A stretch of DNA of 64,000 nucleotides, taken from assembly GCF_900108365.1 (NCBI RefSeq), contig NZ_FNWQ01000001.1, forward strand, positions 248,001-312,000. Reading direction: 5' to 3'. Under the pieces are notes generated by a model. It saw nothing but the letters and a program-made list of their open reading frames with translations. It was not told the origin of the DNA and ran no database searches. Shown here piece by piece: positions 26,856 through 35,753 of the stretch. The stretch comes from Chryseobacterium culicis (GTDB lineage: Bacteria > Bacteroidota > Bacteroidia > Flavobacteriales > Weeksellaceae). Position 1 is the stretch's first letter. Each line of letters opens with the position of its first letter. A program made the position numbers and the translations under genes.

Positions 26856-28613
26856 ATGAAAAAACAAGATACCTGGGGAATTATAAAAAGGCTGTTCTTT
26901 ATCGGAATGAAATTTCGTTCTTGGTTCATCCTTACTCTTATCATTTCCATATTTCTTTCAATTGTTTCTACTTACAGGCCGTATCTTACCATGCAGGTAG
27001 TAGATAATGACATCACAAAGCTGCACGATAAGGCATTGATGATGAAACATATCTATATCCTTGTAGGGCTGGTATTTGCAGAAACGATTTTAAACTTTTT
27101 CTTAGTTTACTTTTCAAATTTCATTTCGCAAAATGTAATCAGGGATATCAGAGAACGTTTATATGCCAAACTGATTTATTTCAAGACTTCATTTTTTGAT
27201 AAAACACCTATCGGGCAGCTGGTAACACGTGCGGTAGGAGATGTGGAAACTATTGCAACGGTGTATACGGATGGTTTCCTGATGGTATTCGGGGATATTC
27301 TGAGAATTCTGTTTGTTTTGGTGATGATGTTCAGCACCAATGTGCATCTGAGTTATATCACACTGGCTATTTTACCTTTAATGGTGGTAATTACAAGATT
27401 CTTTCAGAAAAGACTGAAAAAAGCTTTCGGGGATGAGAGAAACTGGACGGCTAATCAGAATTCATTTGTTCAGGAAAGACTGGCGGGGATGTCTATTATT
27501 CAGGTCTTCAACAGGCAGGAATCTGAGTTTAAGAAATTTGATGATATCAATATTACGCTGAAAGGCGCATTGCTGAGAACGGTATTTATATTCTCACTGT
27601 TCTTTCCTGTAGTGGAACTTATTTCTTCATTATTCATAGGATTTATTCTTTTCTATGGTGGATATATTACCATCAGCGCAGGGGTTGTCATTGCGTTTAT
27701 CCAGTATATTTCAATGCTGATCCGTCCTTTGAGACAGATTGCAGACCGTTTTAATAATATCCAGCGGGGAATTGTAGGAGCAGAAAGAGTATTGGGACTG
27801 ATGGATGAAGAAAACTCCATGCCGAATAACGGGACCGTGAAAAAGGATCATTTTGCAGGAAAAATTGAATTCCAGAACGTACATTTTGCTTATGATGAAA
27901 AGCAGGAAGTGCTGAAAGGAATTGACTTTAAAGTAAATCCGGGAGAAACCGTAGCAATTGTAGGGGCTACAGGTGCAGGAAAATCTACTATTATCAGCTT
28001 AATTACAAGATTATATGATATCAACTCCGGAAATATTCTGATTGATGATGTGGATTTAAAAGATTATGAGCTTTATAATCTGAGAAGTCATATCGGGGTA
28101 GTATTACAGGATGTTTTTCTTTTCCACGGAAGTATTTTTGAAAACCTTGCCTTTGGAGATGACAGCATTACATTGGATAAAATAAAAGCGGGTGCCAGAG
28201 AAATTGAAGTAGATCAGTTTATCCAGCAGTTACCCGGAGGATATGATTATGTAGTGAGTGAAAGAGGTTCTTCCATTTCTTTAGGCCAAAGACAATTGCT
28301 GTCTTTCCTGAGGGCTTATTTATCTGATCCGAAAATTTTAATTCTGGATGAAGCTACCTCTTCCATTGACCATGAAAGTGAAAAACTAATCCAGAGAGCA
28401 ACAGAAAAAATTACTAAAAACAGAACTTCCATTATTATTGCCCACCGACTTTCCACCATTGAAAAGGCTGATAAAATTATTGTAATGGAACATGGTAAAA
28501 TTGTAGAGGAAGGGAAACATCTTGATCTGCTTGATAAGAACGGATATTATGCTACCCTTTATAAAGCGCAGCTCCGCCATGAAGTAGAAATGGAACAGGA
28601 AAAAGAATCATAA
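26856..28613 (+). CDS. ABC exporter, fused membrane and ATPase domains (MsbA-like)
   Basis: A 585-residue half-transporter. Six transmembrane helices occupy residues ~25-310 (ABC transporter type 1), then a nucleotide-binding domain. Walker A is GATGAGKST near 378, the Q-loop is GVVLQDVFLFHGS, the signature is ISLGQRQ (unusual SLGQ instead of LSGGQ), Walker B is ILILDEATSSID, and the H-loop is IIAHRLSTI. It probably works as a homodimer exporting a lipid or drug. There is no N-terminal C39 peptidase, so it is not a dedicated bacteriocin processor. The ATG at 26856 is preferred over an upstream extension. Confidence 0.93.
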   Translation: MKKQDTWGIIKRLFFIGMKFRSWFILTLIISIFLSIVSTYRPYLTMQVVDNDITKLHDKALMMKHIYILVGLVFAETILNFFLVYFSNFISQNVIRDIRERLYAKLIYFKTSFFDKTPIGQLVTRAVGDVETIATVYTDGFLMVFGDILRILFVLVMMFSTNVHLSYITLAILPLMVVITRFFQKRLKKAFGDERNWTANQNSFVQERLAGMSIIQVFNRQESEFKKFDDINITLKGALLRTVFIFSLFFPVVELISSLFIGFILFYGGYITISAGVVIAFIQYISMLIRPLRQIADRFNNIQRGIVGAERVLGLMDEENSMPNNGTVKKDHFAGKIEFQNVHFAYDEKQEVLKGIDFKVNPGETVAIVGATGAGKSTIISLITRLYDINSGNILIDDVDLKDYELYNLRSHIGVVLQDVFLFHGSIFENLAFGDDSITLDKIKAGAREIEVDQFIQQLPGGYDYVVSERGSSISLGQRQLLSFLRAYLSDPKILILDEATSSIDHESEKLIQRATEKITKNRTSIIIAHRLSTIEKADKIIVMEHGKIVEEGKHLDLLDKNGYYATLYKAQLRHEVEMEQEKES

Positions 28614-28642
28614 TGCCAATGTATTACCGAATTATAATAAAC

Positions 28643-28677
28643 AAAAAAGAGAGTCATCAATGACTCTCTTTTTTTAT
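28643..28677. terminator. Bidirectional terminator after the ABC exporter
   Basis: Perfect AAAAAAGAGAGTCAT / ATGACTCTCTTTTTT inverted repeat with a 2-nt loop, between convergent genes. Confidence 0.88.
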
Positions 28678-28687
28678 CAATAATAAT

Positions 28688-30469
28688 TTAGAATTTTAAT
28701 TTTTTAGTAATTACTTTTCCGTCTTCCAGTACTGCTGTTGCAGTGATGATCATATTTTTCTCTTCAACCGGATATTTGAATTCTGAAGACTTAACGTCTG
28801 TTTTTCTCATCAGTAATCTTCCTGACGCATCATAAATATGCACCGAAGAAATTTTCACGTTACTTTTCACTGATACAGAATTTTCATCTTTAAAAATAAC
28901 AGGTGAATTTTTTAATCCGGCGTTTTCCACAGCTAATAAGCTTTGTGTTTCAATAATTACTGAATAATCCTCTACCTGTCCGTATTTTGGAGTGTAGCAT
29001 GCTGTTACCGCAGTTCCGTTAAACTCACCGATTACTCTCATTCTTAACGGAGTATTGGTTACTGCATTCGCAGGAGGTGTTACCTGAGCGGTAGCAAAAG
29101 ATCCGTTGGTTACCCCACTTTGATTAAGCACAAGCTCTGTAGATTCGTTGAACTGCCCATCATTATTATAATCAATATATGCTTTGATCACATGGGAATT
29201 GCTGGTTCCCGGAGCTACGGTAAGGGTTGTAGCAGTATTTTGAGGAATTGAAGTTTTGGATATTCCCGAACAGTACGTCCCTGTGAAGTTTTCATAAAAA
29301 TTGTTGGCAGCCTGTTTATAATTGCTGGAATAATTACTGATACTTCCGAATTTCACAGAAGTGATTCCTACATTATATCCTCCGGGATTAGTGATGGATG
29401 ATGGAGTACATGTATTCGTTAAAGCAGCACTGTTGTTGATCGTAGAAGAAGAGGCAACCGGTGAATTGATCAGTGACTGTCTGTACTGTAAAAGCTGCGC
29501 TGTTGCCCTGTCCGTCTGTCCCTGCGTGAATAAATTTCTGAAGCAGTAGGTATAGGCCATTACATTTCTTTCGCCGCCATTGTACAGCTGGCTGGTACAG
29601 GGATTGATTTGCCCTGTCTGGCAGGTATGAGGAACGGTAGAGTGGTAAAGGCTTTTCATGGGCTCTGTATCACAGACCAGATCTCCGTCTAATGTACAGT
29701 CGTTGTTTACAGGGCAGTCTCCTGTAGTTTCATTATATCCCTGGTGCGTATGTCTGAGTCCTAAAGCATGACCGAATTCATGAGCAAGCGTCTGTGCATT
29801 GACAGCAGAAGCACTGGCGGCCATAAAAGCATAATCATTGCTTCCGCCCGGATAGTATGCGAAACCGTTCAGCCCTCCGGAATTGGATGTCAGTTTTTTA
29901 ACCACATAAATGTTATAGTATTTTGAAGTGTCCCACATTCCCATTGCGGTAATCTCAGAGGCGGTTACGGCATTGGTTGTATTGTCATTATTAACACCCC
30001 CGCTTACATATTTGGGAAGAGATGATGCATTGATTCTGTTGATCCCATTAGTCGCATTACAGTTAGGATCTTTGGTGGCAAAAACAAATTTCACGGGAAG
30101 GATCGCACTGGTTCCGGACATTCCGCTGGTAGAGCTTCCTGCAAATACACCATTGGTATAATTGACCCATGCAATGATATCTGCATCAGATTTATTATTT
30201 GGAGTTCCTACAGCGCTTCCGTCTCCTACTACATGCACAACAATAGGGATTTCATATACCTGATTGTTGAGTTTTGAGGCGAGCTTTCCACTTTTAATCA
30301 TTTTAGACAGTTTCAGGTTGAATGCATCATCCTGAGCTTTCTCTTCCGGATACCTTTCGTAATGTTTTTTCATTAATTCATCGGTTCCGCATTCCTGAAA
30401 TTCCAAACTTTGTGAATAAAAATGGGAGCAGAATGCTCCTGAAATAAGCAGAAATAATAATTTTTTCAT
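28688..30469 (-). CDS. Secreted M43-type zinc metalloprotease with GEVED domain and T9SS tail
   Basis: A ~593-residue secreted metzincin. A signal peptide (MKKLLFLLISGAFCSHFYS, Q) and propeptide precede the zinc site AHEFGHALGLRHTH (HExxHxxGxxH, near residue 240) and the Met-turn NVMAYTYC, as in cytophagalysin/pappalysin-type M43 proteases. Paired Cys fit disulfides. A GEVED domain lies at ~410-510 (YIDYNNDGQFNESTE and KYGQVEDYSVI). The last ~75 residues resemble a T9SS type A tail (VHIYDASGRLLMRK ... KVITKKLKF). It would degrade extracellular protein after T9SS export. The ORF has a second ATG four codons upstream. Confidence 0.9.
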   Translation of the reverse strand: MKKLLFLLISGAFCSHFYSQSLEFQECGTDELMKKHYERYPEEKAQDDAFNLKLSKMIKSGKLASKLNNQVYEIPIVVHVVGDGSAVGTPNNKSDADIIAWVNYTNGVFAGSSTSGMSGTSAILPVKFVFATKDPNCNATNGINRINASSLPKYVSGGVNNDNTTNAVTASEITAMGMWDTSKYYNIYVVKKLTSNSGGLNGFAYYPGGSNDYAFMAASASAVNAQTLAHEFGHALGLRHTHQGYNETTGDCPVNNDCTLDGDLVCDTEPMKSLYHSTVPHTCQTGQINPCTSQLYNGGERNVMAYTYCFRNLFTQGQTDRATAQLLQYRQSLINSPVASSSTINNSAALTNTCTPSSITNPGGYNVGITSVKFGSISNYSSNYKQAANNFYENFTGTYCSGISKTSIPQNTATTLTVAPGTSNSHVIKAYIDYNNDGQFNESTELVLNQSGVTNGSFATAQVTPPANAVTNTPLRMRVIGEFNGTAVTACYTPKYGQVEDYSVIIETQSLLAVENAGLKNSPVIFKDENSVSVKSNVKISSVHIYDASGRLLMRKTDVKSSEFKYPVEEKNMIITATAVLEDGKVITKKLKF

Positions 30470-30527
30470 AGTATTTTTCATTTAAGAGTTGTGGATCTAA
30501 AAATAAATAAAAAATACTTAACAATAA

Positions 30528-31142
30528 TTAACGTTTTTTCAGACTGCAGAAAACAAAATTCTGAACCGTCTCAAAAGGGGTAGTATGATCTTCTGTAAGG
30601 CACTGTACTTTTTTAAAATGTTCTCCAAATTTTTCTGATAATGACGCTTCATCATACTGCTGAATATCCAATCCGCTGCATTTGGCAGGACCCTTTTTAG
30701 AAAAAGTTCCGATGATTATAAAATGATTAACATTACTCTCAGCGATATTAACGTATTTTGAAACCTGTTCCGGTGTAGTGAGAAAATGAAAAGCCGCTCT
30801 GTCATGCCAGATATCGTAGGTTTGCGCAGGTTCAAAGCGGGTAATGTCTGATACAATCCATTGTACTTTACCAGCTTTGTCTCCTAGTCTTTTCTGCGCT
30901 TTTTCGAGTGCTTTGGCGGAAATATCAAGTACGGTGATGTTTTCATACCCTTCCTCAAGAAGAAAATCAACAAGATTGCTGTCCCCGCCGCCTATGTCAA
31001 TGATGTTTGCATTTTTTCCCAGTCCGGAAGCCCTGATAAGGTCTAAGGAAGTCTGAGGTTTTTTTTGGGTCCAGCTTACCTGATCCGGATTTTTGGTTTC
31101 ATATACATTTTCCCAGTGGTCTTTGTTGTCAGAAGATATCAT
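30528..31142 (-). CDS. Class I SAM-dependent methyltransferase
   Basis: A 204-residue Rossmann-fold methyltransferase. Motif I is IIDIGGGDSNLVDFL near 45-60, the acidic end of beta-2 is ITVLDISAKALEKA, and motif III is WIVSDITRFEP with YDIWHDRAAFHFL. It resembles the thiopurine/tellurite-resistance (TehB-like) group, whose members often start with DHWENVYETK. Its ATG overlaps the stop of the preceding membrane-protein gene by 4 nt. Last gene of the sigma-factor operon, so probably controlled by that ECF sigma. The methyl acceptor is unknown. Confidence 0.88.
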   Translation of the reverse strand: MISSDNKDHWENVYETKNPDQVSWTQKKPQTSLDLIRASGLGKNANIIDIGGGDSNLVDFLLEEGYENITVLDISAKALEKAQKRLGDKAGKVQWIVSDITRFEPAQTYDIWHDRAAFHFLTTPEQVSKYVNIAESNVNHFIIIGTFSKKGPAKCSGLDIQQYDEASLSEKFGEHFKKVQCLTEDHTTPFETVQNFVFCSLKKR

Positions 31143-31732
31143 GATTCTTTTAATTGATGATTGATTTCCTCAAATTTATTAATTAATTCATCAAGTTTTT
31201 CCTGCTGTTTTTTTATGGTTCTGGGTCTCAGATACAACCAGTTGAAAGCAATCCACGCCAATGTTACGGCATAGGCCAGAATACCTGAGCTCAGCGTCAT
31301 CCTTGAAGTATACTCATACATATAAAGGCAAATTCCCAGAAACAGCATAATAAAATAAAGATTGAGGATGGTGGTCTGCATCAACTTCTGCTTGCTTTTT
31401 ACTGTGTATAAACTTTGAAGATATTCATTATTAGACTGTGTCTGATCTATTTTGTAAAAGACCATAAACATCTTGTTGTATGCAAACAGGAATATAGCCA
31501 TCCCCAATACCACAAGTACAATTCCGATTTTTGTGGTGATCATTTGAGGCTGGTAGCGATACCAGATAAAAAGAATTAATAATGAGGTAGTGATCAATCC
31601 AATGTTGGCAAAGATTAATCTGCGCAGGTTCTGGTTTCTGAATTTTTTCAGCTTTCCCAGAAGTTCTTCCATATTGGGTCTGTTGGAAGTCTGCTGTTTC
31701 CATATGTTTTTGAAATCAATATTAGTAGCCAT
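31139..31732 (-). CDS. Four-helix membrane protein, possible anti-sigma partner
   Basis: A 197-residue protein. The N-terminal ~45 residues are cytosolic and basic (FKNIWKQQTSNRPNMEELLG), then two hydrophobic hairpins (~40-85 and ~115-165) give four transmembrane segments. A charged coiled-coil-like tail (KKQQEKLDELINKFEEINHQ) ends the protein. It starts within the last 11 nt of the ECF sigma gene, the usual place of an anti-sigma factor. No ASD/zinc motif is visible, so anti-sigma function rests on position and topology only. Confidence 0.72.
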   Translation of the reverse strand: MATNIDFKNIWKQQTSNRPNMEELLGKLKKFRNQNLRRLIFANIGLITTSLLILFIWYRYQPQMITTKIGIVLVVLGMAIFLFAYNKMFMVFYKIDQTQSNNEYLQSLYTVKSKQKLMQTTILNLYFIMLFLGICLYMYEYTSRMTLSSGILAYAVTLAWIAFNWLYLRPRTIKKQQEKLDELINKFEEINHQLKES

Positions 31733-32192
31733 TTTCTTTAAACTTTTGCGTTAATTTTTCCTTTATCCTGTGAATCTTTACCCTGATGTTAGATTCAGAA
31801 AGCCCTACAATATGAGCTATTTCAGCCTGTTTTATTTCTTCGAGCTCCAATGAGATAATAATTCTGTCTGTTTCCGGCAGCTCAGAAATAAACTGATAGA
31901 GCATCTGAATCTGAGGTTCTGTGGACTCCTGCTTTTTCTCTTCCAGATGGATGGGAAGATCTGTTTTTGCAAATTTCTTTTCCTTTTCAATCTGTCGGAG
32001 ACAGTTGTTGGAAGCTATTCTGAAAATCCATGTTCCTACACTGGATTCATTCCTGAATTTCGGAAGCTGCTGCCAGACGATAATAAATGTTTCCTGGGCA
32101 AGATCCTGAGCGAGTTCAGTATCATTCACATATCCCATACAGAGACGGAATATCTTTTGCCAGTAGAGTTCGTATATCTCTTCAAAAGCCAT
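31722..32192 (-). CDS. ECF-type RNA polymerase sigma factor
   Basis: A 156-residue sigma-70 family ECF factor with only regions 2 and 4. Region 2 is visible as YQKIFRLCMGY-like sequence (WQKIFRLCMGYVNDTELAQD) with DLAQETFIIVWQQLPKF. Region 4 has ISLELEEIKQAEIAHIVGLS followed by NIRVKIHRIKEKL, the DNA-recognition helix. Its ATG overlaps the upstream hydrolase stop by 1 nt, and the following gene overlaps its end, so it sits inside a tightly coupled four-gene operon (hydrolase, sigma, membrane protein, methyltransferase). Confidence 0.93.
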   Translation of the reverse strand: MAFEEIYELYWQKIFRLCMGYVNDTELAQDLAQETFIIVWQQLPKFRNESSVGTWIFRIASNNCLRQIEKEKKFAKTDLPIHLEEKKQESTEPQIQMLYQFISELPETDRIIISLELEEIKQAEIAHIVGLSESNIRVKIHRIKEKLTQKFKENGY

Positions 32193-33043
32193 TATTTCGC
32201 AGATAAGAAGTTAGTAAGCTGGTTAAAATACCAGTCCTTATCATCATACATTATAAAATGCAAACCTTTTGTAGCATACTGCATATCCGCGTTTTTCAAA
32301 TTTTTATACTGGCTTTCAATGGTGGGTTTAAGATTGGCAAAGTAAGATTCCAGAAGGATAAGAGATGGACATTGTATATTTTTTATTTTCTCTCTGAGAT
32401 CAGTATTGGAAAAGTCACAATACATTTTAGCGAATGTTTTTCGGTCAGATCTCATGCTCCAGTTGATCACAGTTTCCTGCATAGAAGGATCAGCGAGAAG
32501 GCGGGGTATAGTCTGGGTCTGCATTTTGCGGAACTGTTCATCATTCATAGCGGTTAACTGACTGATGGTGGCAGAGCAGTCGTTATTTTCTTTAGATATA
32601 AAATCTGGATCGGCCATTGCTGCAAGACAGGGAAGGGCATCTACGATTATGATTTTTCCGGTCAGTTCAGGGTAATCCGCTGCAATAGCCAGTGCAAGAC
32701 CTCCTCCCATGCTGTGTCCGATGATCACAGGTTTGTTAATTTTATTATTTTTGATGTAAGCGGCTATCGCTTTTTCCCAATCTTTAAAACTGGCATCTGC
32801 CTGTGGTTTTGTTCCGGCAAATCCGGCCATCGTTAAAGTATAACAGGTGAAGTTTTTTTCAAATTTTGCTGTTGTTTCATTCCATACCTCTCCGGAAGAA
32901 GCAAACCCAGGAATGAATAACAGAGACTGATTTCCTTTTCCGGTTTTTTTTACTTCGAAAGGATAAGGAGTTTCCTGCCCGAATATATTGCATACCGCTA
33001 AAAAAAATAACATGATAATCAAAAGGAATGTGAATTTTTTCAT
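32192..33043 (-). CDS. Secreted alpha/beta hydrolase
   Basis: A 283-residue alpha/beta-hydrolase-fold enzyme with a signal peptide (to LAVCNIFG, Q). The oxyanion strand is LLFIPGFASSGEVW, the nucleophile elbow is VIIGHSMGGGLALAI (Ser in GHSMG), and the His is in ATKGLHFIMYDD. Substrate unknown; it is probably periplasmic. First gene of the operon that continues with the ECF sigma factor (1-nt overlap). A hydrolase upstream of, and coupled to, a sigma gene is unusual, and the hydrolase may be both target and part of the sensing loop (inference). Confidence 0.88.
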   Translation of the reverse strand: MKKFTFLLIIMLFFLAVCNIFGQETPYPFEVKKTGKGNQSLLFIPGFASSGEVWNETTAKFEKNFTCYTLTMAGFAGTKPQADASFKDWEKAIAAYIKNNKINKPVIIGHSMGGGLALAIAADYPELTGKIIIVDALPCLAAMADPDFISKENNDCSATISQLTAMNDEQFRKMQTQTIPRLLADPSMQETVINWSMRSDRKTFAKMYCDFSNTDLREKIKNIQCPSLILLESYFANLKPTIESQYKNLKNADMQYATKGLHFIMYDDKDWYFNQLTNFLSAK

Positions 33044-33181
33044 GATTTCTAAAGTTTTAAGGTTTATTTGTCTTTTAGAGACGAACCTTTAAAAAATGTT
33101 ACACGAAAAATTATTTTTTTTCGGAAAAAATATTTATCCTTCTTCAAATTCCTTTACCACAGAGGTAAAATTGAATTTATT

Positions 33182-33856
33182 TTAATCTAATATTCTTCCG
33201 TAAAACCTGCTGATATCGAAATAAAACCCGGGGATTTTGTATTTGTCTTTTTCAAATTCCTGATAATCACATTTTCCTTTCAGGCTTTGCGATTTTGTTT
33301 CCATTTGAAACCTGTTCAGAAGGACGTATTCATCTGTAACGGAAATCACGTGAAAGCCTGTCTCGCATTTCAGTCCGTCCCCGGAAGTAAGAATTGCATT
33401 TAATAATCCATGGAAATTTCCTGCAATTTTTTCGGCAGTGGCATCGTCCTTATTTAGATGATAGAGATAGGCAAGATAATTCATGGCACGAAGGTCCAGA
33501 GGGTTTTCGTCTAACACATCCAGAAATAGCTGAATCCCTTTAGACAGATCTTTTTGTGAAATGCCTTCTCCCCGATAATATTTGGCTACTTCTTCAGCCT
33601 TCTTTCCGATTTTATAGGGCTGATATTCTTTCTGAAAGGTATAACCGAAATAAAGATGGCGGTATTGGGTGCTTGTAAGCAGTGTATCGTTCTCTTTTAA
33701 TCTTTTTAAAAGCTTAGGATAATAGAGTTCTGAATTTTTATCCTCAATATTTTTTTGAATGGCAGCGTAATCAGGTGCTTTAAATTCCAGTTTCTGAGCC
33801 TGAAGGAACGTAAGCAGTATTGAAAAGAATAATGAGAGGAATGCTTTATTATTCAT
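33182..33856 (-). CDS. DUF4919 family exported protein
   Basis: A 224-residue exported protein with signal peptide (MNNKAFLSLFFSILLTFLQA, Q). The sequence DYAAIQKNIEDKNSELYYPK, YRHLYFGYTFQKEYQPY and TSGDGLKCETGFHVISVTDE matches my memory of the Bacteroidota DUF4919 family, whose function is unknown. The central part looks helical and tetratricopeptide-like (DLRAMNYLAYLYHLNKDDA). A second, more divergent member is encoded at 51464-52117. The start at 33856 is chosen for its signal peptide, over an upstream in-frame ATG. Confidence 0.75.
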   Translation of the reverse strand: MNNKAFLSLFFSILLTFLQAQKLEFKAPDYAAIQKNIEDKNSELYYPKLLKRLKENDTLLTSTQYRHLYFGYTFQKEYQPYKIGKKAEEVAKYYRGEGISQKDLSKGIQLFLDVLDENPLDLRAMNYLAYLYHLNKDDATAEKIAGNFHGLLNAILTSGDGLKCETGFHVISVTDEYVLLNRFQMETKSQSLKGKCDYQEFEKDKYKIPGFYFDISRFYGRILD

Positions 33857-34015
33857 GGTTTGCGTATCGTTGTTATAATTTTTTAGCATGTTAAAAATAC
33901 GGAATTTGTATCAATCGGATTTTATCGGATTACTATTTGCAAAAAAAATAATAAAATATTATCAAAGTGTTATTTTGTGTTGATAAATTTACTAACTTTA
34001 TTCGGAATTTAGGAG

Positions 34016-34040
34016 TTACCCCTGACATTTAAGGGGGTAA
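34016..34040 (+). promoter_or_regulatory. Leader hairpin abutting a start codon
   Basis: TTACCCCT-N8-AGGGGGTAA forms an 8-9 bp stem whose 3' arm (with AGGGGG, purine-rich and ribosome-site-like) ends exactly one base before the ATG at 34041. It could mask translation initiation. The palindrome is seen; control is inferred. Confidence 0.45.
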
Positions 34041-34292
34041 ATGGAATTTTTAACTAAAAAACCAAAAATATTAATGAGCAGTAGTAGTATCCAAGATGAA
34101 TTTAAAGTCTTCAAAGACGAATTGAGAAAGTTGAATATCGAAGTACAGAAAGTTGTAAAAGTAGGAAACGGCAGTATGGATTTCCATGAGGTTTTCTACA
34201 AATCGCCGAGGTATGAAGAGGTAAAAAGCATATACGTTCAGCGTCATAACCTGGATAGTATGATTGAAAAATTTAAACAGGCCTATCATTAA
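34041..34292 (+). CDS. Small conserved-looking basic protein, unknown function
   Basis: An 83-residue cytosolic protein with no signal peptide. It is charged and helical at both ends (SSIQDEFKVFKDELRKLNIE and QRHNLDSMIEKFKQAYH) with a central GNGSMDFHEVFYKSPRYEEV. I do not recognise a domain. The gene has its own leader with a hairpin just before the ATG and a strong bidirectional terminator behind it, so it is a real monocistronic unit. Isolated from neighbours on either side, both of which are on the opposite strand. Confidence 0.7.
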   Translation: MEFLTKKPKILMSSSSIQDEFKVFKDELRKLNIEVQKVVKVGNGSMDFHEVFYKSPRYEEVKSIYVQRHNLDSMIEKFKQAYH

Positions 34293-34298
34293 AAATAG

Positions 34299-34336
34299 AA
34301 CGCGCACCGCAGATACTCTGCGGCGCGCTGTTTTTC
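34299..34336. terminator. Bidirectional terminator, GC-rich stem
   Basis: CGCGC-A-CCGCAG pairs with CTGCGG-CGCG(C) with one mismatch, then a T-run, between the small gene and the convergent MFS gene. Confidence 0.8.
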
Positions 34337-34351
34337 TAAAGCCATCAGGAA

Positions 34352-35644
34352 TTAATCCTTATCCAGTGCAGAAGTTTTTTTGGTATCTTTCATGCCAATG
34401 TAAACAATAAGGGAGAAAAGAATACATCCTGTAATGTACCAGTAAAAATATTCTTCAGAACCGATTTGTTTGAACCAAAGCGCAATATATTCTGCCGTTC
34501 CTCCAAATACCGCAACGGTGATGGCATAGGGCAGGCCCACGCCAAGCGCCCTGATTTCTGAAGGAAAGAGCTCTGCTTTTACTACTGCATTAATGGACGT
34601 GTAGCCGCTAACAATAATTAATGCTGCCATAATAAGGAAAAATGCGCCCCAAATGGATGTAGTGGTGCTCAGTGCCGTAAGAAGAGGAACTGTACATAAG
34701 GTTCCCAGAATTCCAAAACCTAAAAGAAGCGGTCTTCTTCCGATCTTATCAGACCATGCTCCAAATACCGGCTGGAGACAGGCAAAAATGAAGAGTGAAA
34801 TAAAAGAAACCAATGTAGATTCTTCTTTTGAAAGATGAACGGTATTCACCAGGAATTTCTGCATATAAGTGGTATACGTATAAAATGCCAGTGTACCTCC
34901 CAGAGTAAGGCCTACAACCGTAAGCAGGGCTCTTGGATGTTTCAGCAGTTCCTGTACTGTTCCTTTTTTCTTTTCGCTGACCTCTTTTTTGTTTTCAAAG
35001 GCTTGGGTCTCATGAAGATTAGCTCGCAGGTATAATGCAATGATGGAAAGCATAGCACCAATTACAAAAGGAATTCTCCATCCCCATTCTTCAAGCTGTG
35101 CTTCAGTCAGTACTAATTTCTGTAAAATAAGCTGAATTCCCAGTGCGATAAGCTGTCCGCCGATCAAAGTAACGTATTGAAAACTTGAATAAAACCCCCT
35201 TCTGTCCTGTGTGGCCATTTCGCTGAGGTAGGTGGCAGATACTCCGTATTCACCGCCGACACTCAGGCCCTGAAGTAATCTGGCCAGCAAAAGTATAAGA
35301 GGAGCGAGAATACCTATAGATGCATAAGTGGGAGTAAGAGCAATGAGTAAAGATCCGAAAGACATAAGAAGAACAGAAAGCGTCATTGATTTTTTCCTTC
35401 CGATCTTATCTGCAATACTTCCGAACACCCATCCCCCGATGGGACGCATAAGAAAGCCCACGGCAAATATCCCTGCGGTATTCATCAGTTGGGCATTGAG
35501 GTCAGAATCAGGAAAAAATGAATGGGAGAAGTAGATGGCAAATGCTGCGTAGGCATACCAGTCGTACCATTCAACAAGATTTCCGATAGATCCGCCTATG
35601 ATGGCTTTGATTCTTTGGCCTGTGGTGATAGAGGTTGAGTCCAT
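34352..35644 (-). CDS. MFS metabolite:H+ symporter (KgtP/ProP-like)
   Basis: A 430-residue major facilitator with 12 predicted helices. The family signature GNLVEWYDWYAYAAFAIYF at the N-terminus and the A-loop motif GSIADKIGRKKSM near residue 80, repeated as GAWSDKIGRRPLL in the second half, place it in the metabolite:H+ symporter group, like alpha-ketoglutarate permease KgtP. GLSVGGEYGVSATYLSEMA in helix 4/5 is also typical. It imports an organic acid or compatible solute; the exact substrate cannot be told. Confidence 0.92.
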   Translation of the reverse strand: MDSTSITTGQRIKAIIGGSIGNLVEWYDWYAYAAFAIYFSHSFFPDSDLNAQLMNTAGIFAVGFLMRPIGGWVFGSIADKIGRKKSMTLSVLLMSFGSLLIALTPTYASIGILAPLILLLARLLQGLSVGGEYGVSATYLSEMATQDRRGFYSSFQYVTLIGGQLIALGIQLILQKLVLTEAQLEEWGWRIPFVIGAMLSIIALYLRANLHETQAFENKKEVSEKKKGTVQELLKHPRALLTVVGLTLGGTLAFYTYTTYMQKFLVNTVHLSKEESTLVSFISLFIFACLQPVFGAWSDKIGRRPLLLGFGILGTLCTVPLLTALSTTTSIWGAFFLIMAALIIVSGYTSINAVVKAELFPSEIRALGVGLPYAITVAVFGGTAEYIALWFKQIGSEEYFYWYITGCILFSLIVYIGMKDTKKTSALDKD

Positions 35645-35700
35645 AGATGTATATTCCAGAAAGTTTTTTAATAATGGTCTCCAAGATACAAATTTCAGGA

Positions 35701-35731
35701 AAAAATAAACCGCTCTGAAAAAGAACGGTTT
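35701..35731 (-). terminator. Terminator of the DUF3575-like gene
   Basis: AAACCGCTCT / AGAACGGTTT stem (one mismatch) with the T-run on the minus-strand side. Confidence 0.75.
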
Positions 35732-35753
35732 AGCAATAGGGAAGTCTTAATTT

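Noticed and set aside
26856..28613. Dedicated exporter for the Cys-rich peptide at 18060
   Set aside because: No C39 peptidase domain and 8.6 kb away; it is an ordinary MsbA-like ABC half-transporter.
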